This document shows, one piece after another, positions 6,079 to 13,303 of a stretch of DNA of 13,303 bases; within the stretch, counting starts at the first letter, position 1; each line of letters opens with the position of its first letter. Source of the DNA: JAABYT01 sp041581935 (GTDB lineage Bacteria > Pseudomonadota > Gammaproteobacteria > HK1); NCBI GenBank assembly GCA_041581935.1, contig JBFICP010000074.1, positions 1 through 13,303 of the forward strand, given 5' to 3'. The position numbers and the translations under genes are program-made. A model generated the notes under the pieces. The model ran no database searches. It had not been told where the DNA came from and was given only the letters and a program-made list of their open reading frames with translations.

Positions 6079-6990
6079 TTATCGCGGCCACAGCCAGGCG
6101 GCGCCGCGCACCCCGCTCGCGTCGCCGTGCACCGGCGGGCGCAGGGGCGTGTCGACCCGATCGGAGAACACGTACTCGCCCCAAAGCCCTGGCACGCTTT
6201 CGTACAGGCGTGCGATTTTGGACAAACCGCCGCCGAGCACGATGACATCGGGATCGAGAATATTGATCACATGGGCGAGACCGCGCGCCAGCCTGTGTTC
6301 GAAGCGCGCCATCGACGCTTCGGCGCGTTGCTCACCGGCCTGCGCGAGGCGCGCGATCGCTTCGGCCGAGAGCGCCTCCTCCGAACCCTCGCGGTAGTCG
6401 CGCGCGAGACCCGGTCCCGAGACAAAGGTTTCGATGCAGCCATAACGCCCGCAGTAGCAGCGCGGCCCGGGAAGCTCACTGGCCCGCGGCCAGGGCAGCG
6501 GATTGTGACCCCACTCGCCTGCGATCGCGTTGCGTCCGGTGAGCACCCTGCCCTCGACGACGATGCCTGCGCCGACGCCGGTGCCCAGAATGACGCCGAA
6601 TACCACCCGCGCGCCCCGGGCCGCCCCGTCCACGGCCTCGGAGAGCGCAAAGCAGTTGGCGTCGTTGGCAACGCGCACGCGTCGATTGAGCGCTTCGCTC
6701 AAATCCTCGTCCAGGCGCTCGCCGATAAGGTGGGTGGAATTGGCGTTCTTAATAAGGCCCGTGTGGGGCGAAAGCGCACCCGGTGTCGCGATTCCCAACG
6801 AGGCGCGTGTGCCGATCTCCAATTCCAAATCGTTCACGAGCGCGACAATCGCTCTCAACGTCTCGGCGTAGCTCTGGCGCGGTGTCGGCCGACGGCGGCG
6901 CGCCACCACCTGGCCCGTGTCGTCGAGAGCCACGGCCTCTATCTTGGTACCGCCGAGATCAACCCCGATGCGCATCCCGGAACCCGACAT
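6079..6990 (-). CDS. mak: ROK-family fructokinase Mak
   Basis: A 303-residue ROK sugar kinase, very close to E. coli Mak (manno(fructo)kinase), which phosphorylates fructose, and mannose more weakly, with ATP. The ATP phosphate loop DLGGTKIE is at 11-18. KNANSTHLIG (81-90) and VANDANC with catalytic D110 follow. The GEWGHNPLPW segment with E159/H162 leads to the ROK zinc site C178-x-C180-G-x-x-G-x-C185, and DVIVLGGG and GVRGAAWLWPR are near-invariant in Mak. The start is either ATG 6990 or, by comparison with the E. coli protein that begins MRIGIDLGG, ATG 6975; neither has a convincing ribosome site. It is divergent from the mpl group with only 36 bp between them and converges on the rhodanese. 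No sugar transporter or repressor gene is adjacent. Confidence 0.93.
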   Translation of the reverse strand: MSGSGMRIGVDLGGTKIEAVALDDTGQVVARRRRPTPRQSYAETLRAIVALVNDLELEIGTRASLGIATPGALSPHTGLIKNANSTHLIGERLDEDLSEALNRRVRVANDANCFALSEAVDGAARGARVVFGVILGTGVGAGIVVEGRVLTGRNAIAGEWGHNPLPWPRASELPGPRCYCGRYGCIETFVSGPGLARDYREGSEEALSAEAIARLAQAGEQRAEASMARFEHRLARGLAHVINILDPDVIVLGGGLSKIARLYESVPGLWGEYVFSDRVDTPLRPPVHGDASGVRGAAWLWPR

Positions 6991-7026
6991 TGAGTATGCG
7001 GCCCATGCAGTCCAGAATCACTCAGA

Positions 7027-7563
7027 ATGCTCAATTCGTTGTCATCCCTGCGCGCAATCGTTAATCCATTCGTGCAGATTTGCCTGCTGCGACAGGGACC
7101 TCAGATCCTGCCGACCTCGGGCATTTTACTGGCCATTGCCCTGACCGCCCATACGGTCATGTCGATACTTCTCGCCAACGTATCGTTGAGCGTATTCAGC
7201 GCGTTTTTCTCCGGCATCGTGGATACCGTGCTGCTGGTGGTGCTGAGCGCGACCCTTTTGTACGTCCAGCGGCGCAACGCGCGCGTCATACAAACGGTGA
7301 CGGCGCTGGCCGGAACCGGAGCCATCATCACGCTCGTCGCGCTGCCAATCTCCGGATGGCTGCACGGCGCCGATCAGGGCGCCGGCGAGGGCGGATTCGC
7401 ACTCCTGCTGCTCCTGATACTCACCGGCTGGAGCCTCGCGGTCGCCGGGCACATTTTTCGTCACGCGCTGTCCGTCCCGTATTTCCTTGGCCTGATCCTG
7501 GCAGTGGTGTTCTACGGCATCTCGATTTCGGTGTTCAGGGCGCTGTTTCCCATGCCCGGTTGA
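7027..7563 (+). CDS. Five-helix inner-membrane protein of unknown function
   Basis: A 178-residue hydrophobic protein with predicted membrane segments at about 31-49, 55-79, 91-110, 123-143 and 150-172. The N-terminal region CLLRQGPQILPTS comes before the first helix and recalls Yip1-like hypothetical proteins of gammaproteobacteria, but I cannot assign a family securely. ATG 7027 has no Shine-Dalgarno sequence. A weak promoter-like pair (TTGAGT at 6990, CAGAAT at 7013, 17 bp apart) would place the transcript start almost at the ATG, so leaderless translation is possible. It ends 12 bases before mpl and is probably co-transcribed with it. Confidence 0.8.
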   Translation: MLNSLSSLRAIVNPFVQICLLRQGPQILPTSGILLAIALTAHTVMSILLANVSLSVFSAFFSGIVDTVLLVVLSATLLYVQRRNARVIQTVTALAGTGAIITLVALPISGWLHGADQGAGEGGFALLLLLILTGWSLAVAGHIFRHALSVPYFLGLILAVVFYGISISVFRALFPMPG

Positions 7564-7575
7564 GCCGCATCCGTC

Positions 7576-8943
7576 ATGCACATTCACATACTCGGCATCT
7601 GCGGTACCTTCATGGCCGGCATCGCCCGGCTCGCGCGCGTCCTCGGCATGACGGTGACCGGCTCAGATGCCCACGCGTATCCGCCCATGAGCGAGCAGCT
7701 TGCGGCGCTCGGAATCGACGTCATGAGCGGCTACGCGCCGGAGCACCTGGTCCCGGCGCCCGATTGCGTGGTCATCGGCAACGCCATGACCCGCGGCAAC
7801 CCGGCCGTCGAGTATGTGCTCGACACGGGGCTGCGCTTCACCTCGGGACCGGCGTGGCTTGCCGAGAACGTGCTGCGCGGTCGCTGGGTGCTGGCGGTGT
7901 CCGGTACCCACGGCAAAACCACCGTCACCAGCATGCTCGCCTGGATTCTCGAGCATTGCGGCCTCGCGCCGGGATTTCTTGTCGGCGGCGTGCCGGAAAA
8001 CTTCGGCGAGTCGGCACGCATGGGTGAAAAATATTTCGTGGTCGAGGCCGACGAGTACGACAGTGCGTTTTTCGACAAGCGATCGAAATTCGTTCACTAC
8101 TTGCCTAAGACGCTGGTGATCAACAACCTCGAGTTTGATCACGCCGACATCTTCGACGATCTCGCTGCCATTCGCCGTCAGTTCCATCATCTCGTGAGAA
8201 CGGTGCCGTCGGGCGGGCGCATTCTGCGCCCGAGCCCCGATGCGGAGATCGATCGCCTCATGGACATGGGCTGCTGGACGCCGACCGAAACGTTCAGCAT
8301 CGACAACACACATTCCGACTGGCACGCGATAATGACGAGCGCCGACGGTGGCAGCTTCGATGTGGCGCGCGCAGGCGAGACGATCGCATCGGTGCGCTGG
8401 TCGCAAATCGGGCGACACAACGTCGGTAACGCGCTGGCCGCCATCGCAGCCGCTGCCCACATCGGCGTCGAGCCTGCTGCCGCTTGCGCAGCACTCGAGC
8501 ACTTTCGTAATGTCAGAAGGCGTCTCGAGGTGCGCGGCCGAATCGGCGACATCACCGTCTACGACGACTTCGCCCATCATCCGACGGCGATTCGCGCAAC
8601 GCTCGAGGCGCTGCGTGCCCATGTCGGTACCAGTCGTATCATCGCGGTGCTAGACCCTGCATCGAACACCATGCGAAGCGGTGTGCACAAGGACACTCTA
8701 GGTGAGGCGTTCGCCCTCGCGGATGCAGCCTGGATATACCGATCACCATCCGTCGAGTGGGACATCGGCATGCTGGAGAAAACTCCGAAGATCGATATTC
8801 GCGTTCGCGACGACATCGACGTGCTGGTTGCCGCCGTCGGCGAGCAGGCCGAGGATGACGATCATATCGTTATCATGAGCAACAGCGGATTTTCAGGCTT
8901 TCACCAGCGCCTTCTGGACATCCTGGCAGCGAAGCAGACATGA
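7576..8943 (+). CDS. mpl: UDP-MurNAc:L-Ala-gamma-D-Glu-meso-DAP ligase Mpl
   Basis: A 455-residue Mur ligase of the Mpl group, the usual length. Mpl recycles murein by joining the released tripeptide L-Ala-gamma-D-Glu-meso-DAP to UDP-N-acetylmuramic acid with ATP in the cytosol. The N-terminal Rossmann domain begins MHIHILGICGTFMAGIARLA (the Mpl-type motif) with GSDAHAYPPMS. The ATP loop GTHGKTT is at 110-116, EADEYDSAFFDKRSKF at 157-172, then NNLEFDHADIF, GRHNVGNALAAIAAA, the C-terminal-domain motif YDDFAHHPTAI, LDPASNTM and SNSGFSGFHQ. EADEYD...FDKRSKF and YDDFAHHPTA separate Mpl from MurC. It is preceded by the membrane-protein gene and its stop overlaps the next start (ATGA at 8940-8943). 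Confidence 0.96.
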   Translation: MHIHILGICGTFMAGIARLARVLGMTVTGSDAHAYPPMSEQLAALGIDVMSGYAPEHLVPAPDCVVIGNAMTRGNPAVEYVLDTGLRFTSGPAWLAENVLRGRWVLAVSGTHGKTTVTSMLAWILEHCGLAPGFLVGGVPENFGESARMGEKYFVVEADEYDSAFFDKRSKFVHYLPKTLVINNLEFDHADIFDDLAAIRRQFHHLVRTVPSGGRILRPSPDAEIDRLMDMGCWTPTETFSIDNTHSDWHAIMTSADGGSFDVARAGETIASVRWSQIGRHNVGNALAAIAAAAHIGVEPAAACAALEHFRNVRRRLEVRGRIGDITVYDDFAHHPTAIRATLEALRAHVGTSRIIAVLDPASNTMRSGVHKDTLGEAFALADAAWIYRSPSVEWDIGMLEKTPKIDIRVRDDIDVLVAAVGEQAEDDDHIVIMSNSGFSGFHQRLLDILAAKQT

Positions 8944-9551
8944 GCTCGATGAGCGCGCCTATTGAGGTCCCGCTTTTTCCACTGCATACGGTGCTGTTTC
9001 CGGAAGGACCGCTGGCGCTTCGTATTTTCGAGCCGCGCTACCTGGATATGGTGAGCGAATGCATGCGCAACGACCAACCCTTCGGGGTCTGCCTGATCGA
9101 GAGTGGCCAGGAGGCGGGTGAGGCCGCGCGACCGCACCTCACGGGCACGTTTGCACGGATTGTCGACTGGCAGCGCGGCGACGACGGGCTGCTCTCCATC
9201 AGGGCACTGGGCGAGCATCGCTTCCACGTGCAGGACACCCGGGTCGAGCGCAACCAGCTGTTACGGGCCACCGTTCAGCCTCTTGCCCCCGAGCCCGAGG
9301 CCGCATTGCCCGACACGTGCCGTTACATGACCGACGTCATCGACCGCCTCTTTGAGCACGTCGATGACCTCTATGGCAATCTCGCGAAACGCCCTGACGA
9401 TGCCTCGTGGGTGGGCTATCGACTCTCCGAGATCCTGTCCCTGCCGCTCGTACGCCGGCAATATTTTCTCGAACTCGAGGACGCGCTTCTGCGCCTGAGT
9501 CAGCTCGACGAAATCATCCGCGCCATGTCGGAGTCGGCCGACGAAGGCTAG
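8940..9551 (+). CDS. Stand-alone Lon N-terminal (substrate-binding) domain protein
   Basis: A 203-residue protein matching the Lon/LAN N-terminal domain: VPLFPLHTVLFPEGPLALRIFEPRY at about residues 9-33, then a MCLI-like strand (FGVCLIESGQE), GTFARIVDW, LLSIRALGEHRF and a C-terminal helical part (LSEILSLPLVRRQYFLELED). The AAA+ and protease domains of Lon are absent, and the gene ends cleanly, so it is the common stand-alone form and not a fragment. Such proteins are thought to bind unfolded or specific proteins, but their job is poorly known. The start overlaps the mpl stop, so translation is coupled; ATG 8949 is an alternative. Chemical activity is unlikely, as no catalytic motif is present. 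Confidence 0.9.
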   Translation: MSSMSAPIEVPLFPLHTVLFPEGPLALRIFEPRYLDMVSECMRNDQPFGVCLIESGQEAGEAARPHLTGTFARIVDWQRGDDGLLSIRALGEHRFHVQDTRVERNQLLRATVQPLAPEPEAALPDTCRYMTDVIDRLFEHVDDLYGNLAKRPDDASWVGYRLSEILSLPLVRRQYFLELEDALLRLSQLDEIIRAMSESADEG

Positions 9552-9591
9552 CCCGCGCGCCGGCAAGCCCTGCACCGGCCGGGGCGGCATC

Positions 9592-9600
9592 TGTTAAGCT
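9592..9600 (+). promoter_or_regulatory. Possible extended -10 promoter for the kinase gene
   Basis: TG-T-TAAGCT at 9592-9600 resembles an extended -10 element, with transcription expected near 9607. No good -35 is seen. A G+C-rich inverted repeat (GCCGG 9559-9563 with CCGGC 9575-9579) lies just upstream, after the previous stop, and has no T tract. Confidence 0.3.
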
Positions 9601-9650
9601 CCGCGCTCAGGCCGTTTGCGCCCGAAATGGCCTCTCCAGGGTGCCACCGA

Positions 9651-11633
9651 GTGAGCAACGAAAAACGCCGCCACAACGCGCTGCCCGACGGCTACAAGCT
9701 CCACTGGTACGAGATTCATGCGATTCTCGGCCGGGGCGGCTTCGGCATCACTTATCTGGCGCTCGATACAAACCTCAATCACGAGGTGGCGATCAAGGAG
9801 TTTCTGCCCACCGAGCTGGCCATGCGGGCATCGGACAGCTCCATCCACCCAATCTCCGATGAGCACACCGACACATTCGGCTGGGGACTCAATCGTTTCA
9901 TCACCGAAGCCCAGACGCTTGCGCAATTCCGCCATCCCAATATCGTTCTCGTGCACAGCGTATTCGAGGCCAACGGCACCGCCTACATGGTCATGGAGTA
10001 CGAGAAGGGCGAGAGCTTGGAGCACGTTTACAACCTGAAGCGCCTCACCACCGAAGACGACCTGCTCGGCATCCTGTTTCCGCTGATGGATGGCCTCGAG
10101 CGGATTCACGGCGCGGGCTTCGTGCATCGCGATATCAAGCCGAAAAACATTTATCTGCGCGATGACGGACGGCCGGTGTTACTCGATTTCGGCTCGGCGC
10201 GCCAGGCGCTCGGTGTCGAGACGCGTACGCTCACGACGCTCGTGTCGCCGGGCTACGCGCCGTTCGAGCAATACAACGCAACCCGCGAGAGCGACAAGCA
10301 GGGACCCTGGACCGATATCTACGCGCTCGGTGCCACCATCTATCGCGGCGTGACCGGAAAATCGCCGGTCGATGCCCTGTCACGCGCCAATGCCAAGCTC
10401 GAAAGCAACACCGACATCCTCGAGCCGGCCGTGGAGGTCGGCAAGGACAAGTTTTCGCCCCGGTTCCTCGAGGCAATCGACCAGAGCTTGCGCTTTGCTC
10501 CAGAGGAACGGCCCCAGTCGATTGCCGAGTGGCGCGCTTTGCTTCCCGAATGGGAGGACACCTCTGGCGGCGCGTCACCTGGCAAAATCTCGTCGCGCAT
10601 GACCGAACCCCTGCCGATTTATCGCGAGGCACCCACCGAGGTTGCAGCCGAAACGGCGCTCGAGAACCGCTTTACCGATGAAGGCACCCTGATAGTTGGC
10701 GACGGCGCCGGGCGGCCCGACGACGCTGACACCACCCGATCTCCAATGAAAAGACCGGCAGTGATCGTCGTTGCTGTCGTCGCGGTGATCGGCATCGGTT
10801 TCGGTGTTTGGCGCATGCAGGCGATCGATTCAATGCCACCGGAAAAGCCGGTCGAGGCGACAACGACGCCCGCTGTTGAACCCGCACGCACGGGCGCAGC
10901 GCCGGCCACTGCCGGCGCAACCGGTGAGCAGCAGACGCCGCAGCCACCGATGCCCTCGCTTCGGGAAGTCTCGGCGCTCCTCGGTACGATGCCGTGCTCG
11001 ATCCTTCAAGCATCGATCAACGGCCGCAACTTGCTGGTACGTGGTTACGCCGCCGACTCCGACGTCGTGCAACGCGTTGATAGAATGCTCGGAAATGTTG
11101 CCGGCGTCGCCGAGTTCAAAAACGAGATCCAGGAAATTTCGGGCGTCTTCTGCGCGACTCTGGAAATCTACGCGCCATTTTTGAAGGCAAACCGCAGCGC
11201 CGGATACGGAACCGTGATTGGTACACCCAATGAGGGTAACGTGTTCGTCAACGGCGAGCGTCTGGTCGTCGACCTTGCAACGCCGACGTACAAATCGTGG
11301 TTATATGTCGACTACTTTGCCCAGGACGGCAACGTCGTACACATGATGCCGAGCCCCGGGGAAGAGTTTAACCAAGCCGATCCGCTCGAGAAGTTTCAAC
11401 TCGGCGAGGAAGGCGATATCGGTCTATGGGAAGTAGCGCCGCCCTTCGGTATCGAAATGATTGTGCTGCTCGCATCCTCGACACCGTTGTTCGATTCCCC
11501 CCGCAGCCAGGTGGAGAAGGCCGACAGTTATCACGCTGCGCTCGGAACTCGGCTCGAAGAGCTCTCGTCTCAGACCGACAAGGCGAAGATTTCTGCCGAC
11601 ATCGTAATTATAAGAACGAAGGCCGGTCCCTAG
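9651..11633 (+). CDS. Membrane-spanning Ser/Thr protein kinase with periplasmic DUF4384-like domain
   Basis: From GTG 9651 the protein has 660 residues. Residues about 20-300 form a Hanks-type kinase with every key motif: the G-loop GRGGFGITYLA (27-37), K49 in VAIKEFLP, HRDIKPKN (159-166, catalytic D161), DFG (179-181) and the APE-like APFEQY. An acidic, Thr/Pro-rich linker follows, then one membrane helix at about 369-386. The outer part begins with a Pro/Ala/Thr linker, then a BON-like segment (about 440-500) with C449 and C501, and a DUF4384-like beta domain (about 530-612, with YVDYFAQDGNVVHMMPSPGE). The kinase should be cytosolic and the sensor periplasmic. AGGGTG lies 7 bases before GTG 9651; ATG 9627 is the longer alternative. 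Stimulus and substrates are unknown. Confidence 0.93.
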   Translation: MSNEKRRHNALPDGYKLHWYEIHAILGRGGFGITYLALDTNLNHEVAIKEFLPTELAMRASDSSIHPISDEHTDTFGWGLNRFITEAQTLAQFRHPNIVLVHSVFEANGTAYMVMEYEKGESLEHVYNLKRLTTEDDLLGILFPLMDGLERIHGAGFVHRDIKPKNIYLRDDGRPVLLDFGSARQALGVETRTLTTLVSPGYAPFEQYNATRESDKQGPWTDIYALGATIYRGVTGKSPVDALSRANAKLESNTDILEPAVEVGKDKFSPRFLEAIDQSLRFAPEERPQSIAEWRALLPEWEDTSGGASPGKISSRMTEPLPIYREAPTEVAAETALENRFTDEGTLIVGDGAGRPDDADTTRSPMKRPAVIVVAVVAVIGIGFGVWRMQAIDSMPPEKPVEATTTPAVEPARTGAAPATAGATGEQQTPQPPMPSLREVSALLGTMPCSILQASINGRNLLVRGYAADSDVVQRVDRMLGNVAGVAEFKNEIQEISGVFCATLEIYAPFLKANRSAGYGTVIGTPNEGNVFVNGERLVVDLATPTYKSWLYVDYFAQDGNVVHMMPSPGEEFNQADPLEKFQLGEEGDIGLWEVAPPFGIEMIVLLASSTPLFDSPRSQVEKADSYHAALGTRLEELSSQTDKAKISADIVIIRTKAGP

Positions 11634-13282
11634 TTCATTACACGTACGACACGAAATCCGTTCAACACATAGCGCACGTCGTGGTCGTAGGTGAATCGGC
11701 TCGCCGAGTGCGCGTAGCTCGCATCGTTTCGCCACGACCCACCTCGAAGCACGCGTGACTGGCAGTTCCCTAGTTCGCGCGCGCTGCCGTCTTTCGGCGC
11801 TCCCTTGTAGTCGTCGAACCAGCAGTCCGCCACCCACTCCCAGACGCTGCCGTTCGTGCCGTGCAGTCCGAACGCGTTCGCATCGAAGGTGTCGACCGCG
11901 GCCGGCCTCTTGCTGGTCCACTCGCCGCCGCAATTCTTGCAGTTGGCCATACCCTTGCTCACGTCGTCGCCCCACCAGTACCGGGTTTTTGTGCCCGCAC
12001 GTGCCGCATACTCCCATTCGGCTTCCGTGGGCAGTCGGTACTGCTTACCCGTTTTCTTGCTCAGCCATTTCACGTACTGCTGCGCATCGAGCCAGCTCAG
12101 GTTGTATACCGGTGAGGTTGCCGTCATGCCCTTGCGAGTCGGCAGGTACTTGCAGCCACCATCGGCGTGGCACGCTTTCCACTCGGCAACCGTTACCTCG
12201 AACCGGCCAATGGCGAACGGATAGTCGATACTGACCGAGTGCGCGGGCTGCTCGCTCGGGTCGCCTTTCTCACTGCCCATCACGAATCTTCCGGGAGGCA
12301 GCGCGATCATCTCCGGGCACGCATCGCAGTCTCTGAAGGTCTGCACCGAAGCGGCCCGGGTACCGGCGACCCTGGCCGCAGCCTCCCGACGGGTCGCCTC
12401 AGCCGCGGCAGCCGCCGCGGCTGCTTCCTCGGCCTCTTTGCGCGCCTTCTCGGCAGCAGCCGCCTCGGCCGCCGCCCTGCGTGCGGCCTCCTCGGCAGCG
12501 GCCTTGCGCGCAGCCTCATCTTCCGCCGCCTTTTGCGTTGCCTCTTCCTGCGCGGCCTTGGCGGCGGCCTTTCGCGCCGCTTCGTCGGCGGCCACCTGCT
12601 CCGCTGCCTGGCGCTCGGCCTCGGCTCTCCTGGACTTCTCCTCCGCCTCGCGCGCGGCGGCGGCCGCCGCCGCCGCCTCTGCCGCCCGGTCGGCGGCAGT
12701 CTTTTCGGCAGCGGCCTTAGCGGCAACCGCCCGATCGGCGCCGCGCTGAGCCTCTTCGATAAGCTTTCCGAAGATGAATCCGCTCTTGCCGTCCATGGTC
12801 TCGATGCGATACCAGTCGCTGTCGACGACTTTGCCTGTCACGATGACCCGGGTGCCTTGCTCGAGCGTTCCCAGGTTCTCGCTCGACGCATCCGGCGCGG
12901 CGCGCAGTCTTGCGTTTTTGAGCACCTTGAACTCCGCATCCATGTCCTCGACCGCCGGCCCGGTATCGGCTCTTCGTTCGCGTTCGCGTTGCTCGCGAAG
13001 ACTCTTGGCGCGGGCTCTCGCGAGGGGCGCGAATTTTCCGTCCGGGTAGGCCTCGAGATAGGCGTCGTAGTCAGCGGGATTATCGCTGTCTTTTATCGAG
13101 TCCCAAAAGATGAGCTCGAAGCGTTCCGGGCTCTCTTTCGGTACGATAGCCGCACGTGCGGATTCGGAATACGCGACGGTGCCCGCAATGAACACAATTA
13201 CCAACGTCGCCAGAATCGATGCGCGAATATTCACCGGAGATCGCTTGAGCGTTGGCAGGCGGAAGACATCGCACTCCCCCAT
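11630..13282 (-). CDS. Exported SH3 / Ala-rich coiled-coil / FGE-sulfatase-fold protein
   Basis: A 550-residue protein. A Sec-type signal peptide (hydrophobic core about 23-38, likely cut after SARA at 44) is followed by a DSIKDSDNPADYDAYLEAYP...ARAR segment seen in many bacterial caspase-like and envelope proteins. A bacterial SH3 domain lies at about 117-177, an Ala/Glu/Lys/Arg coiled coil at 178-303, and a C-terminal FGE-sulfatase (C-lectin-like) domain at about 318-550 (MIALPPGRFVMGS, RLPTEAEWEYAARAG, NGSVWEWVADCW, RVLRGGSW, GFRVV). The two copper-binding cysteines of true formylglycine-generating enzymes are replaced by N519 and A524, so it is probably a binding domain. Eight Cys in close pairs suggest periplasmic disulfides. 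The ATG 13282 lacks a ribosome site; GTG 13234 would give an ordinary 28-residue signal peptide. It converges on the kinase gene. Confidence 0.88.
   Translation of the reverse strand: MGECDVFRLPTLKRSPVNIRASILATLVIVFIAGTVAYSESARAAIVPKESPERFELIFWDSIKDSDNPADYDAYLEAYPDGKFAPLARARAKSLREQRERERRADTGPAVEDMDAEFKVLKNARLRAAPDASSENLGTLEQGTRVIVTGKVVDSDWYRIETMDGKSGFIFGKLIEEAQRGADRAVAAKAAAEKTAADRAAEAAAAAAAAREAEEKSRRAEAERQAAEQVAADEAARKAAAKAAQEEATQKAAEDEAARKAAAEEAARRAAAEAAAAEKARKEAEEAAAAAAAAEATRREAAARVAGTRAASVQTFRDCDACPEMIALPPGRFVMGSEKGDPSEQPAHSVSIDYPFAIGRFEVTVAEWKACHADGGCKYLPTRKGMTATSPVYNLSWLDAQQYVKWLSKKTGKQYRLPTEAEWEYAARAGTKTRYWWGDDVSKGMANCKNCGGEWTSKRPAAVDTFDANAFGLHGTNGSVWEWVADCWFDDYKGAPKDGSARELGNCQSRVLRGGSWRNDASYAHSASRFTYDHDVRYVLNGFRVVRVMN
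12374..12751 (-). repeat. Low-complexity Ala/Glu/Lys/Arg-rich coiled-coil coding segment
   Basis: About 126 codons (residues 178-303) made almost only of Ala, Glu, Lys, Arg, Gln and Asp, with recurring AA(E/R/K)(E/K) units such as EEAARRAAAEAAAAEKARKE. It resembles the helical spacer of TolA and would form a long rigid arm between the SH3 and C-lectin-like domains. The DNA is degenerate GCC/GCG/GAG repetition, so length variation between strains is plausible. Confidence 0.8.
13231..13269 (-). other. Possible 12-residue leader ORF before the FGE-fold gene
   Basis: On the minus strand GGGGGAG lies 4 bases before an ATG at 13269. The frame reads MSSACQRSSDLR and ends in TGA that overlaps, as GTGA, the alternative GTG start (13234) of the exported protein. 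This arrangement could couple translation into that GTG. It overlaps the N-terminus implied by ATG 13282, so only one reading can be right. A 12-codon ORF may also be chance. Confidence 0.2.
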
Positions 13283-13303
13283 GCAATGCTTGGCTCGAAC
13301 ATG

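Noticed and set aside
5554..6993. 479-codon open frame on the plus strand
   Set aside because: It runs out of frame through the rhodanese gene and antisense through mak. Both real genes have strong motifs, and this translation is low-complexity Arg/Ala/Pro.
8940..9551. Truncated Lon protease
   Set aside because: The frame has a proper start, a normal stop and the length of the common stand-alone Lon-N family. No remnant of the AAA+ or protease domain follows.
11630..12328. Active formylglycine-generating enzyme (sulfatase activator)
   Set aside because: The two copper-binding cysteines after RGGSW are Asn and Ala, and there is no sulfatase gene in the window.
12307..12749. Arg/Ala/Pro-rich open frames on both strands over the coiled-coil region
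   Set aside because: They are frame-shifted readings of the Ala-rich GCC/GCG repeat inside the FGE-fold gene.

Overview
The window is G+C-rich, gene-dense chromosomal DNA, most likely from a gammaproteobacterium. Mpl (murein peptide recycling), a Mak-type fructokinase very close in sequence to the E. coli enzyme, and a YigI-type thioesterase all point that way. G/C-ending codons, long spurious antisense reading frames and 4-base stop/start overlaps fit a high-G+C genome. I see no tRNA, rRNA, CRISPR array, insertion sequence or phage gene. The species cannot be named from this sequence.

Region 1 (1-4124, + strand) is one compact operon: a TetR-family regulator (5' end outside the window), a stand-alone cobalamin-binding mutase subunit, an acyl-CoA mutase catalytic subunit, a MeaB-type GTPase and a PaaI-type hotdog thioesterase. 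Three of its four junctions are 4- to 8-base overlaps. The parts fit a B12-dependent carbon-skeleton rearrangement of an acyl-CoA: the two mutase subunits form the holoenzyme, MeaB protects or reloads the cofactor, the thioesterase hydrolyses acyl-CoA, and the TetR protein probably senses an acyl-CoA. The catalytic subunit is far from ordinary methylmalonyl-CoA mutase. The substrate-contacting Tyr and Arg and the active-site Tyr next to the conserved His are all replaced, so the substrate is probably not methylmalonyl-CoA. This is the best candidate for an undescribed system here.

Region 2 (4197-5461, - strand) holds a small three-helix membrane protein, a YigI-type thioesterase and a short coiled-coil protein of unknown function. 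A divergent promoter region leads to region 3 (5603-6990): a single-domain rhodanese (+) and the ROK sugar kinase Mak (-), which converge on a probable two-way terminator.

Region 4 (7027-9551, + strand) has a five-helix membrane protein, mpl, and a stand-alone Lon N-terminal-domain protein that overlaps mpl by ATGA.

Region 5 (9627-13282) is a convergent pair whose stop codons share one CTAG. One gene encodes a membrane-spanning Ser/Thr protein kinase with a periplasmic DUF4384-like sensor end. The other encodes an exported SH3 / Ala-rich coiled coil / FGE-sulfatase-fold protein that lacks the catalytic cysteines of true formylglycine-generating enzymes. Together they look like an envelope signalling or surface-binding module, but that link is inferred from architecture and adjacency only.
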